From positions 930,001 to 994,000 of the forward strand of contig NZ_CP158367.1 of assembly GCF_040267685.1 (NCBI RefSeq): a DNA stretch of 64,000 bases, in the 5' to 3' direction. Under the pieces are notes generated by a model. That model searched no databases, had not been told where the DNA came from, and was given only the letters and a program-made list of their open reading frames with translations. How positions within the stretch are numbered: the first letter of the stretch is position 1; the number at the start of each line of letters is the position of its first letter. This document shows, piece by piece, positions 1 through 9,346 of the stretch. The translations under genes were made by a program, and so were the position numbers. The stretch is from Proteinivorax tanatarense. GTDB taxonomy: Bacteria; Bacillota; Proteinivoracia; Proteinivoracales; Proteinivoracaceae.

Positions 1-1
1 A

Positions 2-760
2 TTAAATGTGATATTTGATGACCAAGCTTTTAAAGATGGCAAGGATATTAAAACAGATAAAATGTATAAAATGGTTGAAGAAAAGGATAAACTACCTAAA
101 ACTTCTGGCACCCCTCCTAAAGATTTTGTTGATGCATTTAAACCGTATATAGAAGAAGGTTATGAAATTATATATATCGGTCTTTCTTCTGAGCTTTCTG
201 CCACTTATCAAAATGCAAAGTTAGCATCCCAGAGCCTTGATGGGAAAATACACGTTGTTGATTCAAAGAACCTTTGTGTAGGAATAGGAATATTGGTGTT
301 GAAAGCGGCAGATTTTATAAAAGAAGGTTATAGTTCCGAACAAGTAGTGGAGAATGTGGAGAATCTAGTTGAAAAAGTTGAAATGCAATTTGTAATTAAT
401 ACCCTTGACTATCTTCATAAAGGAGGAAGATGTACAGGAGTTCAAAACTTTGTTGGTACTATGTTAAAAATCCGTCCAGTGGTCAAGGTGGTTGACGGTG
501 GAATGATCTTAGCACAAAAAACCCGTGGAAAGTTTAAGAAAGCACTACAAAACATGTTAAAAAATGCATTAAAAGATAAAGAACAGATAAGGAAAGATAA
601 AATAGTTGTTGCACATTCTATGAATAAAGAGGGAGCAGATTATCTAAAAGAGCAATTAGAGAAGGAATTGGAAGGCGAGATTATCATGACTGAAGCTGAA
701 TGTGTAATTTCCAGTCATTGTGGCCCTAAAACTGTCGGATTGGCGTACCTTAAGAAATAA
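2..760 (+). CDS. DegV family fatty-acid-binding protein (5' truncated by window edge)
   Basis: The DegV/FakB fold binds a fatty acid; FakB homologues present it to the kinase FakA for phospholipid synthesis. The reading frame is open from the window edge, and the first visible residues (LNVIFDDQAFKDG) match the region about 25-35 residues into DegV proteins, so the start lies outside the window. The GTG at 8 is internal. Other family signs are KLPKTSGTPP, the IGLSSELSATYQN segment and the C-terminal SSHCGPKTVGLAYLKK. A rho-independent terminator follows directly, so it ends its transcription unit. The ligand is unknown. Confidence 0.9.
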   Translation, partial: LNVIFDDQAFKDGKDIKTDKMYKMVEEKDKLPKTSGTPPKDFVDAFKPYIEEGYEIIYIGLSSELSATYQNAKLASQSLDGKIHVVDSKNLCVGIGILVLKAADFIKEGYSSEQVVENVENLVEKVEMQFVINTLDYLHKGGRCTGVQNFVGTMLKIRPVVKVVDGGMILAQKTRGKFKKALQNMLKNALKDKEQIRKDKIVVAHSMNKEGADYLKEQLEKELEGEIIMTEAECVISSHCGPKTVGLAYLKK

Positions 761-788
761 TTTACACTTATATAGATTTTTTGGAAAT

Positions 789-821
789 AAACTAGTCGCT
801 TTACAGCTAGTTTATTTTTTT
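789..821 (+). terminator. Rho-independent terminator of the degV gene
   Basis: The arms AAACTAG (789-795) and CTAGTTT (807-813) enclose an 11-nt loop and are followed by a T-rich tract. Confidence 0.8.
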
Positions 822-880
822 GCATTTTTTAAATTAAATAAGAGAAAATATAAATGATAATATTTTTTAGGGGGAATTAC

Positions 881-1459
881 ATGAAAAGGCTTAGCTACTT
901 AATGGGTATGCCACTTTTAGCGATAGATAAAGGAGAAAAAGTGGGAGAGTTGTGTGAAGGTTACCTAAATACTCAAGAACACAGTATTGGAGGATTTATT
1001 TTAAAGAAAGGAACAATTATTACGCAGCCATTTGGTGTATTTCCCAACCAAGTTAACGTCGGGGAAAGTGCTATAGTCTTGAAAGAAAAAGAACAACCGC
1101 AGGTTTTAGATTTACCCCAACACTGCTTTCCTTACACAAAGATAAAAGAAAAACCCATTTACACAAAAAATGGAGAAAACCTTGGCAATATACAGGATAT
1201 TTTGTTTTTAAAGGAAAATGGAAAAATTCTGGGGTTCGAAGTTTCTGACGGTATTATTAACGATATTTTAAATGGAAGAGGTATAATTCCAGTCCCATCG
1301 TCAACAATATATGGAAAAGATACCATTGTGGTACCCAATGAGGTAATAGATATGGCAAATAAACAACTAGCTTTAGAAGATTTAAAAATTCATTTAGAGA
1401 ATTTAGATAAAAACACTTCTTTGGATAATAATAGCTGGGATACAGTGGAACAATATTAA
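881..1459 (+). CDS. PRC-barrel domain protein
   Basis: The protein has 192 residues and two PRC-barrel-like halves. The first begins at the N-terminus (YLMGMPLLAIDKGEKVGEL) and the second around residue 85 (KEKPIYTKNGENLGNIQDI). PRC barrels are small beta-barrels found in RNA-processing factors, photosynthetic reaction centres and sporulation proteins of the YlmC/YrrD type, where they mediate protein contacts. The ATG at 881 is chosen because GGGGG lies 6 nt upstream; an ATG at 854 lacks a site. The stop codon sits just before the AAGGAGG of the next gene, so the two are co-transcribed. The arrangement is like B. subtilis YrrD. The exact role is unknown. Confidence 0.75.
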   Translation: MKRLSYLMGMPLLAIDKGEKVGELCEGYLNTQEHSIGGFILKKGTIITQPFGVFPNQVNVGESAIVLKEKEQPQVLDLPQHCFPYTKIKEKPIYTKNGENLGNIQDILFLKENGKILGFEVSDGIINDILNGRGIIPVPSSTIYGKDTIVVPNEVIDMANKQLALEDLKIHLENLDKNTSLDNNSWDTVEQY

Positions 1460-1471
1460 GGAGGATTGCCT

Positions 1472-1648
1472 ATGAATTGTCCAGTTTGTCAGGGGAGAGA
1501 TGTGGGACAGATAGCTAACGAACAGTTTTATTGCTGGAACTGCTTTGTAGTTTATCAAAAAACAAATGACAAACTAAAGGTTTATGAGGTGGACGATGAA
1601 GGATCATTAATTGCCTTAGATAGTGATGAGTATGACGATGAACTCTAA
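1472..1648 (+). CDS. Small zinc-ribbon protein
   Basis: The protein has 58 residues and opens with CPVC (residues 3-6), followed by CWNC about 15 residues later. These four cysteines form a plausible zinc ribbon. The C-terminal half is strongly acidic (DSDEYDDEL). The start at 1472 follows AAGGAGG (1458-1464) at a good distance. It lies between the PRC-barrel gene and a YtxH-like gene in one operon. No function can be assigned; a nucleic-acid or protein adaptor is possible. Confidence 0.7.
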   Translation: MNCPVCQGRDVGQIANEQFYCWNCFVVYQKTNDKLKVYEVDDEGSLIALDSDEYDDEL

Positions 1649-1664
1649 TTAACCGGAGGTGCTT

Positions 1665-1985
1665 ATGAGACGCGGATATATTCAAGGGTTGATTGTAGGA
1701 GGATTATTAGGACTGGCAGTAGGAAAGTTAATGAGAAAAGGTAGTTTTAATAAAATAAAAGAAGGATTTTATTCACATGTTGATGATGCTTTTCAGTACC
1801 TTGATGATGAAAATGATAATTCATTTGGTTACGCTACTAATGGTAAGTACGAGGATCAGGTTGAGAACTTTATAGATGATTCTGTAGATAAAGCAGAGGA
1901 TGTGGTAGAGGATATAAAAGATGAGTATAAAGGTAAAAATAGAAAAACTCAGCCTAAACGTCTAATGAGAAGAAAAAGGACATAG
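1665..1985 (+). CDS. YtxH-like small membrane-anchored acidic protein
   Basis: The protein has 106 residues. It starts with a glycine-rich transmembrane helix (residues 5-20, IQGLIVGGLLGLAVGKLM), continues with an acidic helical region (DDSVDKAEDVVEDIKDEYKG) and ends in a basic tail (KRLMRRKRT). This layout is that of YtxH/gas-vesicle-like proteins, which are membrane-tethered and stress related in Bacilli. The start at 1665 follows CCGGAGGT. A strong terminator follows, so this gene closes the 881-1985 unit. The function is not known. Confidence 0.6.
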   Translation: MRRGYIQGLIVGGLLGLAVGKLMRKGSFNKIKEGFYSHVDDAFQYLDDENDNSFGYATNGKYEDQVENFIDDSVDKAEDVVEDIKDEYKGKNRKTQPKRLMRRKRT

Positions 1986-1990
1986 AATAA

Positions 1991-2026
1991 GGCAGATGTG
2001 ACTTTAAAATCACGTCTGCCTTTTTA
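1991..2026 (+). terminator. Rho-independent terminator
   Basis: An 11-bp stem (GGCAGATGTGA with TCACGTCTGCC, one G-T pair) with an 8-nt loop is followed by TTTTTATT. Confidence 0.9.
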
Positions 2027-2087
2027 TTAAAAAAAGGTTTTATTTTGCTAAGTAGGGTGATAGAATGTAGAGAGGAGGTTATGAAAA

Positions 2088-3185
2088 TTGAATATAAAAA
2101 AATACTTTGAAAATAAAAGCGTCAGATTAGCAATGAAAATTACTCTAGCAGTGCTACTAGTTGTATTTATTTTTTCATTAGTTACATTTTCTGCAATTTC
2201 GTTTATTATGGTTTCTGGTCGAACAGTTATATCTCTTTTAGCTCCACTGTTTATAGCATTGATTATTGCCTATATTCTTAATCCAATAGTGGTTTACTTT
2301 CAACAAAAAAAAGTTCCGCGGGGAATTTCGGTATTAGTTATATATATAATAATTTTCACTGCTCTTTATATTTTAGTTGCTAGAATGATACCTATTGTAA
2401 GCCATGAAATAACCCGGTTAAATCAGAATTTGCCAAATTATACTGAGGATATAAATCAGTTTATTATAGATTTTAATGAACAAACAGAGCGTATAGAAAT
2501 GCCAAAAGGGTTAGAAGATAGTATTGAAGAAGGTTTGGATGTATTTCAAGAAGCTCTATTAAACACCTTTGCAAAACTTCCTGAATTTGGTCTTAATTTA
2601 GCTATGGGATTATTTCAGTTTTTTATGGTGTTAGTGTTAACCTTCTATTGTTTGCGGGATTACTATCTGTTTCAAAGAGCTTTTTTCAAGTTGGTGCCAG
2701 CTAAGAAAAAGGCTAGTTTTGCCAAAGTGGCCCATGAGATTGATGAATCTTTAGGAAACTACATAAGAGGCATCATAATAGTTTGTACTATGATAGGTAT
2801 AACCACTTATTTAGGACTATTATTTTTAGGAGTAGAGTACTCTTTGACCTTAGGTATTTTTGCAGGTATAACAAACGTGATACCATATTTTGGACCTTGG
2901 ATTGGAGCTGTGCCAGCTACTATTGTTGCGTTTTTCCAAGAACCCATACTTGCTGTAAAGGTAGTTATCGTTGTAACTATTATACAGCAAATAGAAAGTC
3001 AACTAGTAGCACCACAGGTTTTAGGCAAAAAGTTAAACTTACATCCTGTTGCAGTTATCCTATCACTTATAGCAGGGGGAACATTTTTTGGAGTTAAAGG
3101 TATGATTTTAGCTGTTCCAGTTGTTGCAGTTTCAAGGATAATATTTAGAAATATAATAGCTTATATAGTGAGTAAGCAAAAATAA
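2088..3185 (+). CDS. AI-2E family transporter (TqsA/YdiK-like permease)
   Basis: This is a 365-residue polytopic membrane protein of the AI-2 exporter superfamily. Members include the autoinducer-2 exporter TqsA and Na+/H+ antiporter-like proteins. Visible features are N-terminal helix pairs (residues 17-40, 47-70 and 77-97), a soluble segment of about 60 residues after them, and the conserved C-terminal half with TNVIPYFGPWIGAVPA and QQIESQLVAPQVLGK. The TTG at 2088 is preferred because the ATG at 2081 is in another frame and closes within nine codons; GAGGAGG lies at 2072-2078. The gene stands alone just before the alaS promoter. The substrate is unknown. Confidence 0.85.
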   Translation: MNIKKYFENKSVRLAMKITLAVLLVVFIFSLVTFSAISFIMVSGRTVISLLAPLFIALIIAYILNPIVVYFQQKKVPRGISVLVIYIIIFTALYILVARMIPIVSHEITRLNQNLPNYTEDINQFIIDFNEQTERIEMPKGLEDSIEEGLDVFQEALLNTFAKLPEFGLNLAMGLFQFFMVLVLTFYCLRDYYLFQRAFFKLVPAKKKASFAKVAHEIDESLGNYIRGIIIVCTMIGITTYLGLLFLGVEYSLTLGIFAGITNVIPYFGPWIGAVPATIVAFFQEPILAVKVVIVVTIIQQIESQLVAPQVLGKKLNLHPVAVILSLIAGGTFFGVKGMILAVPVVAVSRIIFRNIIAYIVSKQK

Positions 3186-3186
3186 A

Positions 3187-3215
3187 TTGACATAAATTAG
3201 ATAAAACAATATAAT
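3187..3215 (+). promoter_or_regulatory. Sigma-A promoter of the alaS operon
   Basis: There is a perfect consensus: TTGACA (3187-3192), a 17-nt spacer, and TATAAT (3210-3215). Transcription should begin near 3222, just upstream of the T-box leader. Confidence 0.85.
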
Positions 3216-3239
3216 AAAAACATAATTAATAATTAAAAA

Positions 3240-3457
3240 CCGTGAAAGGGAATGAGTACACAAAACTGCTTTTTAAAGAGAAAAGGATCCTTGGCTGAAA
3301 GATTCTTTATAAGCTATTGTGGAAGCTGTCCTGGAGGTGTTTGGCTAAAGCCAAACCGGTGAGAACCGTTAAAGTGTAAGAGCGATTCTAACTATAGAAT
3401 AAATTGGGTGGTACCGCGGCCTGTTCGTCCCTGTTGTATTTCAACAGGGACTTTTTT
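3240..3457 (+). ncRNA. T-box leader (tRNA-Ala sensing) of alaS
   Basis: The T-box sequence GGGTGGTACCGCG lies at 3406-3418. It is followed by a terminator with a 10-bp stem (GTCCCTGTTG at 3427-3436, CAACAGGGAC at 3442-3451) and a T run. Upstream, an AGAGA motif and a GGCTG distal-loop-like segment mark stem I. Two GCT (alanine) triplets, at 3313-3315 and 3325-3327, are candidates for the specifier codon; I cannot decide between them by eye. Uncharged tRNA-Ala should bind and favour antitermination, raising alaS expression. Confidence 0.93.
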
Positions 3458-3500
3458 GTCAAATTATTGTTTAAATTGATTGCTAAAAGGAGTGTAATTT

Positions 3501-6101
3501 ATGAAAACCAATGAAATAAGAAGTAATTTTTTAAAGTTTTTTGAAACCAAAGACCATGATATATTAGACAGTGCACCCTTGATTCCTAAAAATGACCCTA
3601 CTTTGCTATTGATTGGTGCAGGAATGGCACCTTTTAAGGATTATTTTACGGGAAATAAGACTAGAAATAATCCTAAAGTAGTTACGTCGCAAAAATGTAT
3701 CAGAACTGGCGATATAGAAAATGTAGGCGTTACTGCTAGACATCATACATTTTTTGAAATGTTGGGCAATTTTTCTTTTGGTGATTACTTTAAGGAAGAA
3801 GCTATAAAGTGGGCTTGGGAATTTTTAACTAAATGGTTAAAGTTAAACAAAGATAATTTGTATATATCTGTATATCATGAAGATGAAGAAGCTTATAAAA
3901 TCTGGCAAGAAAAGATAGGTGTCAACAAAGATAGAATAGTAAAATTAGGGAAAGAAGATAATTTTTGGGAAATAGGTGTTGGTCCATGTGGACCATCATC
4001 AGAGATTTATTATGATCAAGGGGAGGAACTTGGATGCGATAATCCTGATTGTAAACCAGGATGCGAATGTGATCGGTATCTTGAAATTTGGAATTTGGTA
4101 TTTACCCAGTTTAACAAAGATGAAAATGGTAACTATACCCCATTAGAATCAAAAAATATAGATACAGGTATGGGCTTAGAAAGAATAGCCGCAGTCATGC
4201 AGGGTGTTAAAACCAATTATGAAATTGATGCAATCATGCCCATCATTCAAAAAACTGCCGCTTTAGGCGATGAAAATTATGGTCATAATGCTAAAATAGA
4301 TACTTCCTTAAAAGTCATTGCAGACCATGTAAGGGCTATTGCCTTTATGATTACTGATGGTGTTATGCCTTCAAATGAAGGCAGGGGATATGTTTTAAGA
4401 AGATTGATAAGAAAAGCGGCAAGGCATGGAATAATTTTAGGAATCAAAGGGAACTTTTTGTCTGAGTTAATAGATGTAGTTGAAGAAATAATGGGGCATC
4501 ATTATTCGGAGTTAACCGATAAAAAAGATTATATTACAAAGGTCGTTTCCATAGAAGAAGAGCGCTTTGCTCAAACCTTAGATCAGGGACTTGAATTGCT
4601 AAATGAAGAGTTAGAAAAACAAAATGATGGCAACTTTGATGGTGAAACTGCTTTTAAGTTATATGATACCTATGGGTTTCCACTGGATATGACAAAAGAG
4701 ATCTTAAAAGAGCAGGGTATAACTGTGGATGAAGAACAGTTTTATAAATCCTTAGAGGAACAACGAAATCGTGCTCGCATGGCAAGGCAGGAGGATGGGA
4801 ATTTTGGTGTGGATAATTTATCGTTTTTAAAAGAAGTTCCTGCTACAAAATTTGTAGGTTACAATAATCTAAACATAAATACCACTTTAGATGTATTGTT
4901 CAATGATATAAGTATCGACACAGCTTATAAGAATGATGAAATAAAGGTTTTAGTATCTGAAACTCCACTTTATCCTGAAGGTGGCGGCCAAGTAGGAGAT
5001 AAGGGTAAAATAATCACAGAAACAGGAACTGTAAAAATTTTAGATACAATAAAAAAAGGTGACCATATTATTTCTATTGGAAAAGTAGAAAGTGGCAGTG
5101 TTAAGGTAGGGCAAAAGGCAAAGGTTCAAGTTACTTCTTCCACTAGGCGGGAAACTGAAATAAACCATACAGCAACTCATGTGCTTCATAAAGTGTTAAA
5201 AGAAGTTCTAGGTACTCAGGTTAAGCAAGGGGGATCTTATGTGGACTCCCAAAGACTTAGATTTGATTTTACCCATTTTGAACCTTTGACAGATGAGCAA
5301 TTACAGATGATTGAAAGTAAAGTAAATGAGATTATAGATTCAGGTAAAGAGGTTATAACAGAGCATAAATCCTTACAAGAAGCACAATCAGAAGGAGCAG
5401 AAGCTCTATTTGGAGAAAAATACGAAGAAAATGTGAGGGTTGTATCGGTAGGAGATTATAGCAAAGAACTGTGTGGCGGAACCCATGTTTCTAATACACT
5501 GCAAATAAGATTGTTTAAAATTGTTTCAGAAAGTTCTGTTGGATCTGGGCTAAGAAGAATTGAAGCTTTAGCTGGTCAAAATGCTTTAAACTATTTTATG
5601 GAAAAAGACAAATTAGTTCAGGACTTGGCTCAACAGTTAAAGTGTAATCCAAATGACTTGCATCAAAAAGTTATGGATTTAAACAATAATATTAAAGAGC
5701 TTAAAGATGAATTGAAAACAGCTCAAAGTAAGCTAGCTGGTTCAGCTATCGATGATATACTTGAAAATGGTAAAAAGTGTGGGGAAACTAAAGTTTATAC
5801 AGCTAAAGTCGATGTTAAAAATCCGGGACAAATGAGAGAAATAACAGATAAAGTTGTGGCCAATCAAGATAATGCAGTTGTTGTGTTAGCAGCTGAAATT
5901 GATGGCAAAGTGAACTTTGCCGCAAAAGCAACTAAAAACGCTGTTTCATCTGGTGTTCATTGCGGCAAAATAATAAAAGAAGTAGCTTCAATTTGCTCAG
6001 GGGGTGGTGGTGGCAAACCTAATATGGCACAAGCAGGAGGTAAGGAGCCTGAGAAAATTAATGAGGCCCTTAAAGAAGTTTTAAACCTATTGGAAGAATA
6101 G
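3501..6101 (+). CDS. alaS: Alanine--tRNA ligase
   Basis: This 866-residue class II synthetase charges tRNA-Ala. The catalytic core is at the N-terminus (RSNFLKFFETKDH, TSQKCIRTGDIENVG, then the FFEMLGNFSFGDYFK motif). The editing domain carries the HxxxH metal site (NHTATHVLH, about residue 555) and the distal CGGTH (about 658). The C-Ala domain ends with SGGGGGKPNMAQAGG. Length and motifs are complete. The ATG follows AAAGGAGTG. It is under T-box control and heads the operon with ireB and ruvX, the same order as B. subtilis alaS-yrzL-yrrK. Confidence 0.98.
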   Translation: MKTNEIRSNFLKFFETKDHDILDSAPLIPKNDPTLLLIGAGMAPFKDYFTGNKTRNNPKVVTSQKCIRTGDIENVGVTARHHTFFEMLGNFSFGDYFKEEAIKWAWEFLTKWLKLNKDNLYISVYHEDEEAYKIWQEKIGVNKDRIVKLGKEDNFWEIGVGPCGPSSEIYYDQGEELGCDNPDCKPGCECDRYLEIWNLVFTQFNKDENGNYTPLESKNIDTGMGLERIAAVMQGVKTNYEIDAIMPIIQKTAALGDENYGHNAKIDTSLKVIADHVRAIAFMITDGVMPSNEGRGYVLRRLIRKAARHGIILGIKGNFLSELIDVVEEIMGHHYSELTDKKDYITKVVSIEEERFAQTLDQGLELLNEELEKQNDGNFDGETAFKLYDTYGFPLDMTKEILKEQGITVDEEQFYKSLEEQRNRARMARQEDGNFGVDNLSFLKEVPATKFVGYNNLNINTTLDVLFNDISIDTAYKNDEIKVLVSETPLYPEGGGQVGDKGKIITETGTVKILDTIKKGDHIISIGKVESGSVKVGQKAKVQVTSSTRRETEINHTATHVLHKVLKEVLGTQVKQGGSYVDSQRLRFDFTHFEPLTDEQLQMIESKVNEIIDSGKEVITEHKSLQEAQSEGAEALFGEKYEENVRVVSVGDYSKELCGGTHVSNTLQIRLFKIVSESSVGSGLRRIEALAGQNALNYFMEKDKLVQDLAQQLKCNPNDLHQKVMDLNNNIKELKDELKTAQSKLAGSAIDDILENGKKCGETKVYTAKVDVKNPGQMREITDKVVANQDNAVVVLAAEIDGKVNFAAKATKNAVSSGVHCGKIIKEVASICSGGGGGKPNMAQAGGKEPEKINEALKEVLNLLEE

Positions 6102-6210
6102 TACAGGAATAATTGGGTAAGTTTATTTATATACCCAACTTTTGCAGGAAATTTTGCTAATTGTGTCGAATAAACTTATAACGAAAAAAAATTTAAAGGG
6201 GGTTGGAATT

Positions 6211-6465
6211 ATGACTAATTCCCAACATACTATGAAATTTCAAGCTCAAAAAGAGGAAAAGGATGTAAAATCTACTTTAGCAGAGGTTTTTGAAAGTTTA
6301 GAAGAAAAAGGATATAGCCCTATCAATCAAATTGTTGGTTATTTGTTATCTGGAGATCCAGCATACATCACCAGTCACAACAATGCTAGGGTTAAGATAA
6401 GAAAATTAGAGCGGGATGAAATTTTAGAAGAATTAGTAAAGAATTATATTAATGCTATTAAATAA
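6211..6465 (+). CDS. ireB: IreB family regulatory phosphoprotein (UPF0297)
   Basis: The protein has 84 residues. IreB is a small dimeric protein phosphorylated by the Ser/Thr kinase IreK in Enterococcus and affects cephalosporin tolerance; B. subtilis YrzL is the homologue. The family core is visible ([38 protein letters not shown], then [10 protein letters not shown]). The ATG at 6211 follows AAAGGGGG; an in-frame ATG at 6142 has no ribosome site and would add a non-conserved tail. The position between alaS and ruvX is the conserved one. It overlaps the next gene by 14 nt. Confidence 0.93.
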   Translation: MTNSQHTMKFQAQKEEKDVKSTLAEVFESLEEKGYSPINQIVGYLLSGDPAYITSHNNARVKIRKLERDEILEELVKNYINAIK

Positions 6466-7408
6466 AAACTACCACAAACTGGGAAACACCGAACTGGAAG
6501 TTTCCCCAATATGCTTTGGCACCCTCACTATGGGACCCCTACAGAGAAATCTTACTCCCCTAGAGGGTGCCAAACTTTTGTCCTACGGCTATGAAAAAGG
6601 GATTAACTTTATAGACACAGCAGAAATATATGATAACTATGCCCATATTAAAAAAAGTATGGAAATGTCTAGATATCGTCCTATTATAAGCACAAAGTCC
6701 TATTGTTTTAACAAAAAAACAGCTCAGGTTAGTGTGGAAAAAGCATTAACAGAGCTTGGTGTGGAATATTTAGATGTATTTTTACTGCATGAGCAGTCAT
6801 CATATCATTCTATTAGAGGTCATTATGAAGCTGTAGAAACATTGCTAAAGTATAAAGAGAGAGGATTAATAAAGCATGTAGGAGTTTCAACTCACCATAT
6901 ACAATGTGTGCGAGATGTTAATTCTTTTCCAGAGATTGATGTCATCCATCCTATTTTTAATGTAAAGGGACTGGGAATAGTAGATGGTAACTTTACAGAT
7001 ATGGCACAAGCTATTGATACAGCTTTTCAAATGGGAAAAGGGATTTATGTCATGAAGGCTTTGGGTGGAGGACATTTGATTAGAGACAGTAAAATGGCTT
7101 TAGAATATGTTTTTTCTAAAAAAGAGGTGGATTCTGTGGCCATTGGTATGCAATCTAGCTTGGAAATTGACTTTAATATACAGCTTTTTAACGGAGTTTA
7201 CAATCATGGTTTAGCTGAAAAGTTATCCAACAAAAATAGAGAGCTTATCATACATAACTGGTGTCAAAAATGTGGGAAATGTGTTGAAACTTGCCCGCAG
7301 AATGCTTTGACTATAGAAGAAAAAAAAGTTAAAGTAATAAGAGGAAAATGTGTTTTCTGTGGGTATTGTAGTAGGGTGTGTTCGGATTTTTGCATTAAGG
7401 TAATTTAG
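6452..7408 (+). CDS. Aldo/keto reductase with C-terminal 2x[4Fe-4S] ferredoxin domain
   Basis: The protein has 318 residues. The N-terminal 255 form an aldo/keto reductase barrel ([15 protein letters not shown], then [11 protein letters not shown] with the catalytic D and Y, and GVSTHH). The last 50 residues hold two ferredoxin clusters ([12 protein letters not shown] and [15 protein letters not shown]). Such proteins are common in anaerobes; electrons would pass from ferredoxin or the clusters to the barrel, but substrates are unknown. The start ATG overlaps the end of ireB by 14 nt and has a weak ribosome site, which suggests translational coupling. It interrupts the usual ireB-ruvX adjacency. 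Confidence 0.88.
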   Translation: MLLNKNYHKLGNTELEVSPICFGTLTMGPLQRNLTPLEGAKLLSYGYEKGINFIDTAEIYDNYAHIKKSMEMSRYRPIISTKSYCFNKKTAQVSVEKALTELGVEYLDVFLLHEQSSYHSIRGHYEAVETLLKYKERGLIKHVGVSTHHIQCVRDVNSFPEIDVIHPIFNVKGLGIVDGNFTDMAQAIDTAFQMGKGIYVMKALGGGHLIRDSKMALEYVFSKKEVDSVAIGMQSSLEIDFNIQLFNGVYNHGLAEKLSNKNRELIIHNWCQKCGKCVETCPQNALTIEEKKVKVIRGKCVFCGYCSRVCSDFCIKVI

Positions 7409-7427
7409 TAATAAGAGGTGTATTTAT

Positions 7428-7841
7428 TTGAGAATAATGGGGCTAGACTTAGGAGAAAAAACTATCGGTGTGGCTGTTTCAGATGCTTTAAAGTTAACAG
7501 CTCAGGGAATTACAGTTATTTCTAGAGCAGGGAAAAAAAATGACTTTGCTAAACTTAAGCAAATTATAGATGAGTATGAGGTCAGCACTGTTGTAATTGG
7601 GCTGCCTAAAAACATGGATAATTCCATAGGTGATAGGGGAGAACTATCCATAAAATTTAAAGATAGAATGGAAAAAAAATTTCCTCATTTAGAATATAAG
7701 TTAGAGGACGAGCGCTTGACTACAGCTCAAGCACAAAGGCAGTTAATCGAAGCTGATGTTAGTAGAAAAACAAGAAAAAAAGTGATTGACAAACAAGCAG
7801 CGGTGCTAATTTTACAAAATTATTTAGCTAAGCTAAAATAA
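7428..7841 (+). CDS. ruvX: Holliday junction resolvase-like protein / pre-16S rRNA nuclease
   Basis: This is the 137-residue YqgF/RuvX family with an RNase H-like fold. It processes the 16S rRNA 5' end in E. coli and is essential in B. subtilis (YrrK). Seen: MGLDLGEKTIGVAVSD with the first catalytic Asp at residue 6, VIGLPKNMDNSIGDRG, and EDERLTTAQAQ with the acidic C-terminal motif. The TTG at 7428 follows AAGAGGTG. Part of the alaS-ireB-ruvX operon. Confidence 0.95.
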   Translation: MRIMGLDLGEKTIGVAVSDALKLTAQGITVISRAGKKNDFAKLKQIIDEYEVSTVVIGLPKNMDNSIGDRGELSIKFKDRMEKKFPHLEYKLEDERLTTAQAQRQLIEADVSRKTRKKVIDKQAAVLILQNYLAKLK

Positions 7842-7891
7842 AAATAAAAGTTTTAATGCCTACAAACTATCATATTAGGAGGTTTACTATA

Positions 7892-8155
7892 ATGGATCAA
7901 GAAAAAGAGAACATTCGTATTGCTTTAGTGGATGATGAGGGAAATGAACATCTTTTTAATGAATATGACAGAGTTTCTTATGATGGAGAGGAATATGTTT
8001 TTTTGATTCCCGAAGGAACTATAGAACCAGAAACGGCTCATGTATTTAAGGTTGAAGAAAAAGACGGTGAACTTGTCTATAACGTAGTTGAGGATTCAGA
8101 TCTTTTAGATAAGATTGAAGAGACTTGGCATAACGAGTTAAAAGAAGAGGACTAG
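7892..8155 (+). CDS. DUF1292 domain protein (YrzB family)
   Basis: This 87-residue acidic protein has the DUF1292 signature (IALVDDEGNEHLFNEYDRV, then EYVFLIPEG). The family almost always follows ruvX in Firmicutes, as here, but its role is unknown. The ATG at 7892 follows AGGAGGT and is preferred to an in-frame ATG at 7856. Downstream, mltG begins 22 nt later. Confidence 0.88.
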   Translation: MDQEKENIRIALVDDEGNEHLFNEYDRVSYDGEEYVFLIPEGTIEPETAHVFKVEEKDGELVYNVVEDSDLLDKIEETWHNELKEED

Positions 8156-8177
8156 GTATTGAGGGAGGGGAGAGAGC

Positions 8178-9293
8178 TTGAAATTGAATATATGGGACAA
8201 GCTAAAAAAAACTAAAGATTATTTATCCCCAACAGTGTTAAAAAAGAAGTTTAAATCTTCTCTGCATAATTGGTCTAAGAAAAAAACAGTAATAACGATA
8301 CTGAGTACTATAGTGTTGTTTTTTTTAATCGGAGGTTTGGCTATTTTAAATTTAACTGCCCCACCCGGAGATGGAAATCAAGTCATTCATGTTGAAGTTC
8401 CTTTGGGGACTTCAACTCAGGAAATTGCTCAAATGCTGAAAAAAGAAGGTGTAATTAAAAATAAGAATCTTTTTTTAGCCTATGCCCACTTAAATAATTT
8501 AAACGGTAGCTTCCAAGCAGGGGACTATACTTTAACCGATGGACTTAGTTATGAAGAGTTGGGGGAGTTGCTAACAGAAGGTAGAGTTGCCAGAGAAACT
8601 GTTAGGTTTACCATACCTGAAGGCTTTACTGTGGAGCAGATTGCTATTCGATTAGAAGAACAGGGATTAGCTGAGAGGGATAAATTTCTTCAGCTTGTAC
8701 AAGATGGGGAGTTTGAATATGATTTTATAGAGCGGTTAGAGGATGTGCAACACGATTATAGGTTGGAAGGGTATCTTTTTCCAAATACCTATGAAGTGTA
8801 TCCAGACATCACAGAATGGCAGTTAATCGATATGATGCTCAGTTCTTTTGATGAAGTGTTAACTGAAAGCAAAATAGACCAGATGGAAGAACTGGACTTA
8901 ACTGTCCATGAAGCGGTTACCTTAGCGTCGTTAATTGAAAGGGAAGCTAAACATGACAGTGAAAAGACCAAGATAGCTAGCGTGATTTACAACAGGTTGG
9001 AAAAGGGGATGTTACTTCAAATAGATGCTACTGTGCTTTATGCCATTGGGCATAGAGAGAGAGTTACTTATGAAGATTTGGAAGTTGACTCACCTTATAA
9101 TACCTACAAATATAAGGGTATTCCACCGACACCAATCGCCAGTCCAGGTAAAGCATCGATAGATGCAGTTTTGCAACCTAAAGACACAAATTATCTTTAC
9201 TATGTTGCTGACCGGGAGACAGGTTACCATCACTTTGCCCAGACCTACGAAGAACACCAAGAAAATGCTGATAGATACTGGCACACAGATTAA
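8178..9293 (+). CDS. mltG: Endolytic murein transglycosylase MltG (YceG-like)
   Basis: The protein has 371 residues. MltG cleaves nascent glycan strands near the membrane and is thought to set strand length. It has a cytoplasmic N-terminus of about 38 residues, one transmembrane helix (residues 39-58), then a LysM-like domain and the YceG catalytic domain. The catalytic Glu lies in TLASLIEREAK, and the family signature YNTYKYKGIPPTPIASPG is intact. The TTG start at 8178 follows GGGAGGGGAGAGAG. This position after ruvX/DUF1292 is conserved in Bacilli and Clostridia. Confidence 0.95.
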   Translation: MKLNIWDKLKKTKDYLSPTVLKKKFKSSLHNWSKKKTVITILSTIVLFFLIGGLAILNLTAPPGDGNQVIHVEVPLGTSTQEIAQMLKKEGVIKNKNLFLAYAHLNNLNGSFQAGDYTLTDGLSYEELGELLTEGRVARETVRFTIPEGFTVEQIAIRLEEQGLAERDKFLQLVQDGEFEYDFIERLEDVQHDYRLEGYLFPNTYEVYPDITEWQLIDMMLSSFDEVLTESKIDQMEELDLTVHEAVTLASLIEREAKHDSEKTKIASVIYNRLEKGMLLQIDATVLYAIGHRERVTYEDLEVDSPYNTYKYKGIPPTPIASPGKASIDAVLQPKDTNYLYYVADRETGYHHFAQTYEEHQENADRYWHTD

Positions 9294-9346
9294 GTAAAGG
9301 GGACGTAAAATTTACGTTCCCATTCTTACGTACATGAGGTGATAAA

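Noticed and set aside
2783-3097. 104-codon open frame within the AI-2E permease gene
   Set aside because: It overlaps a conserved membrane-protein gene in another frame and has no ribosome site or family signs.
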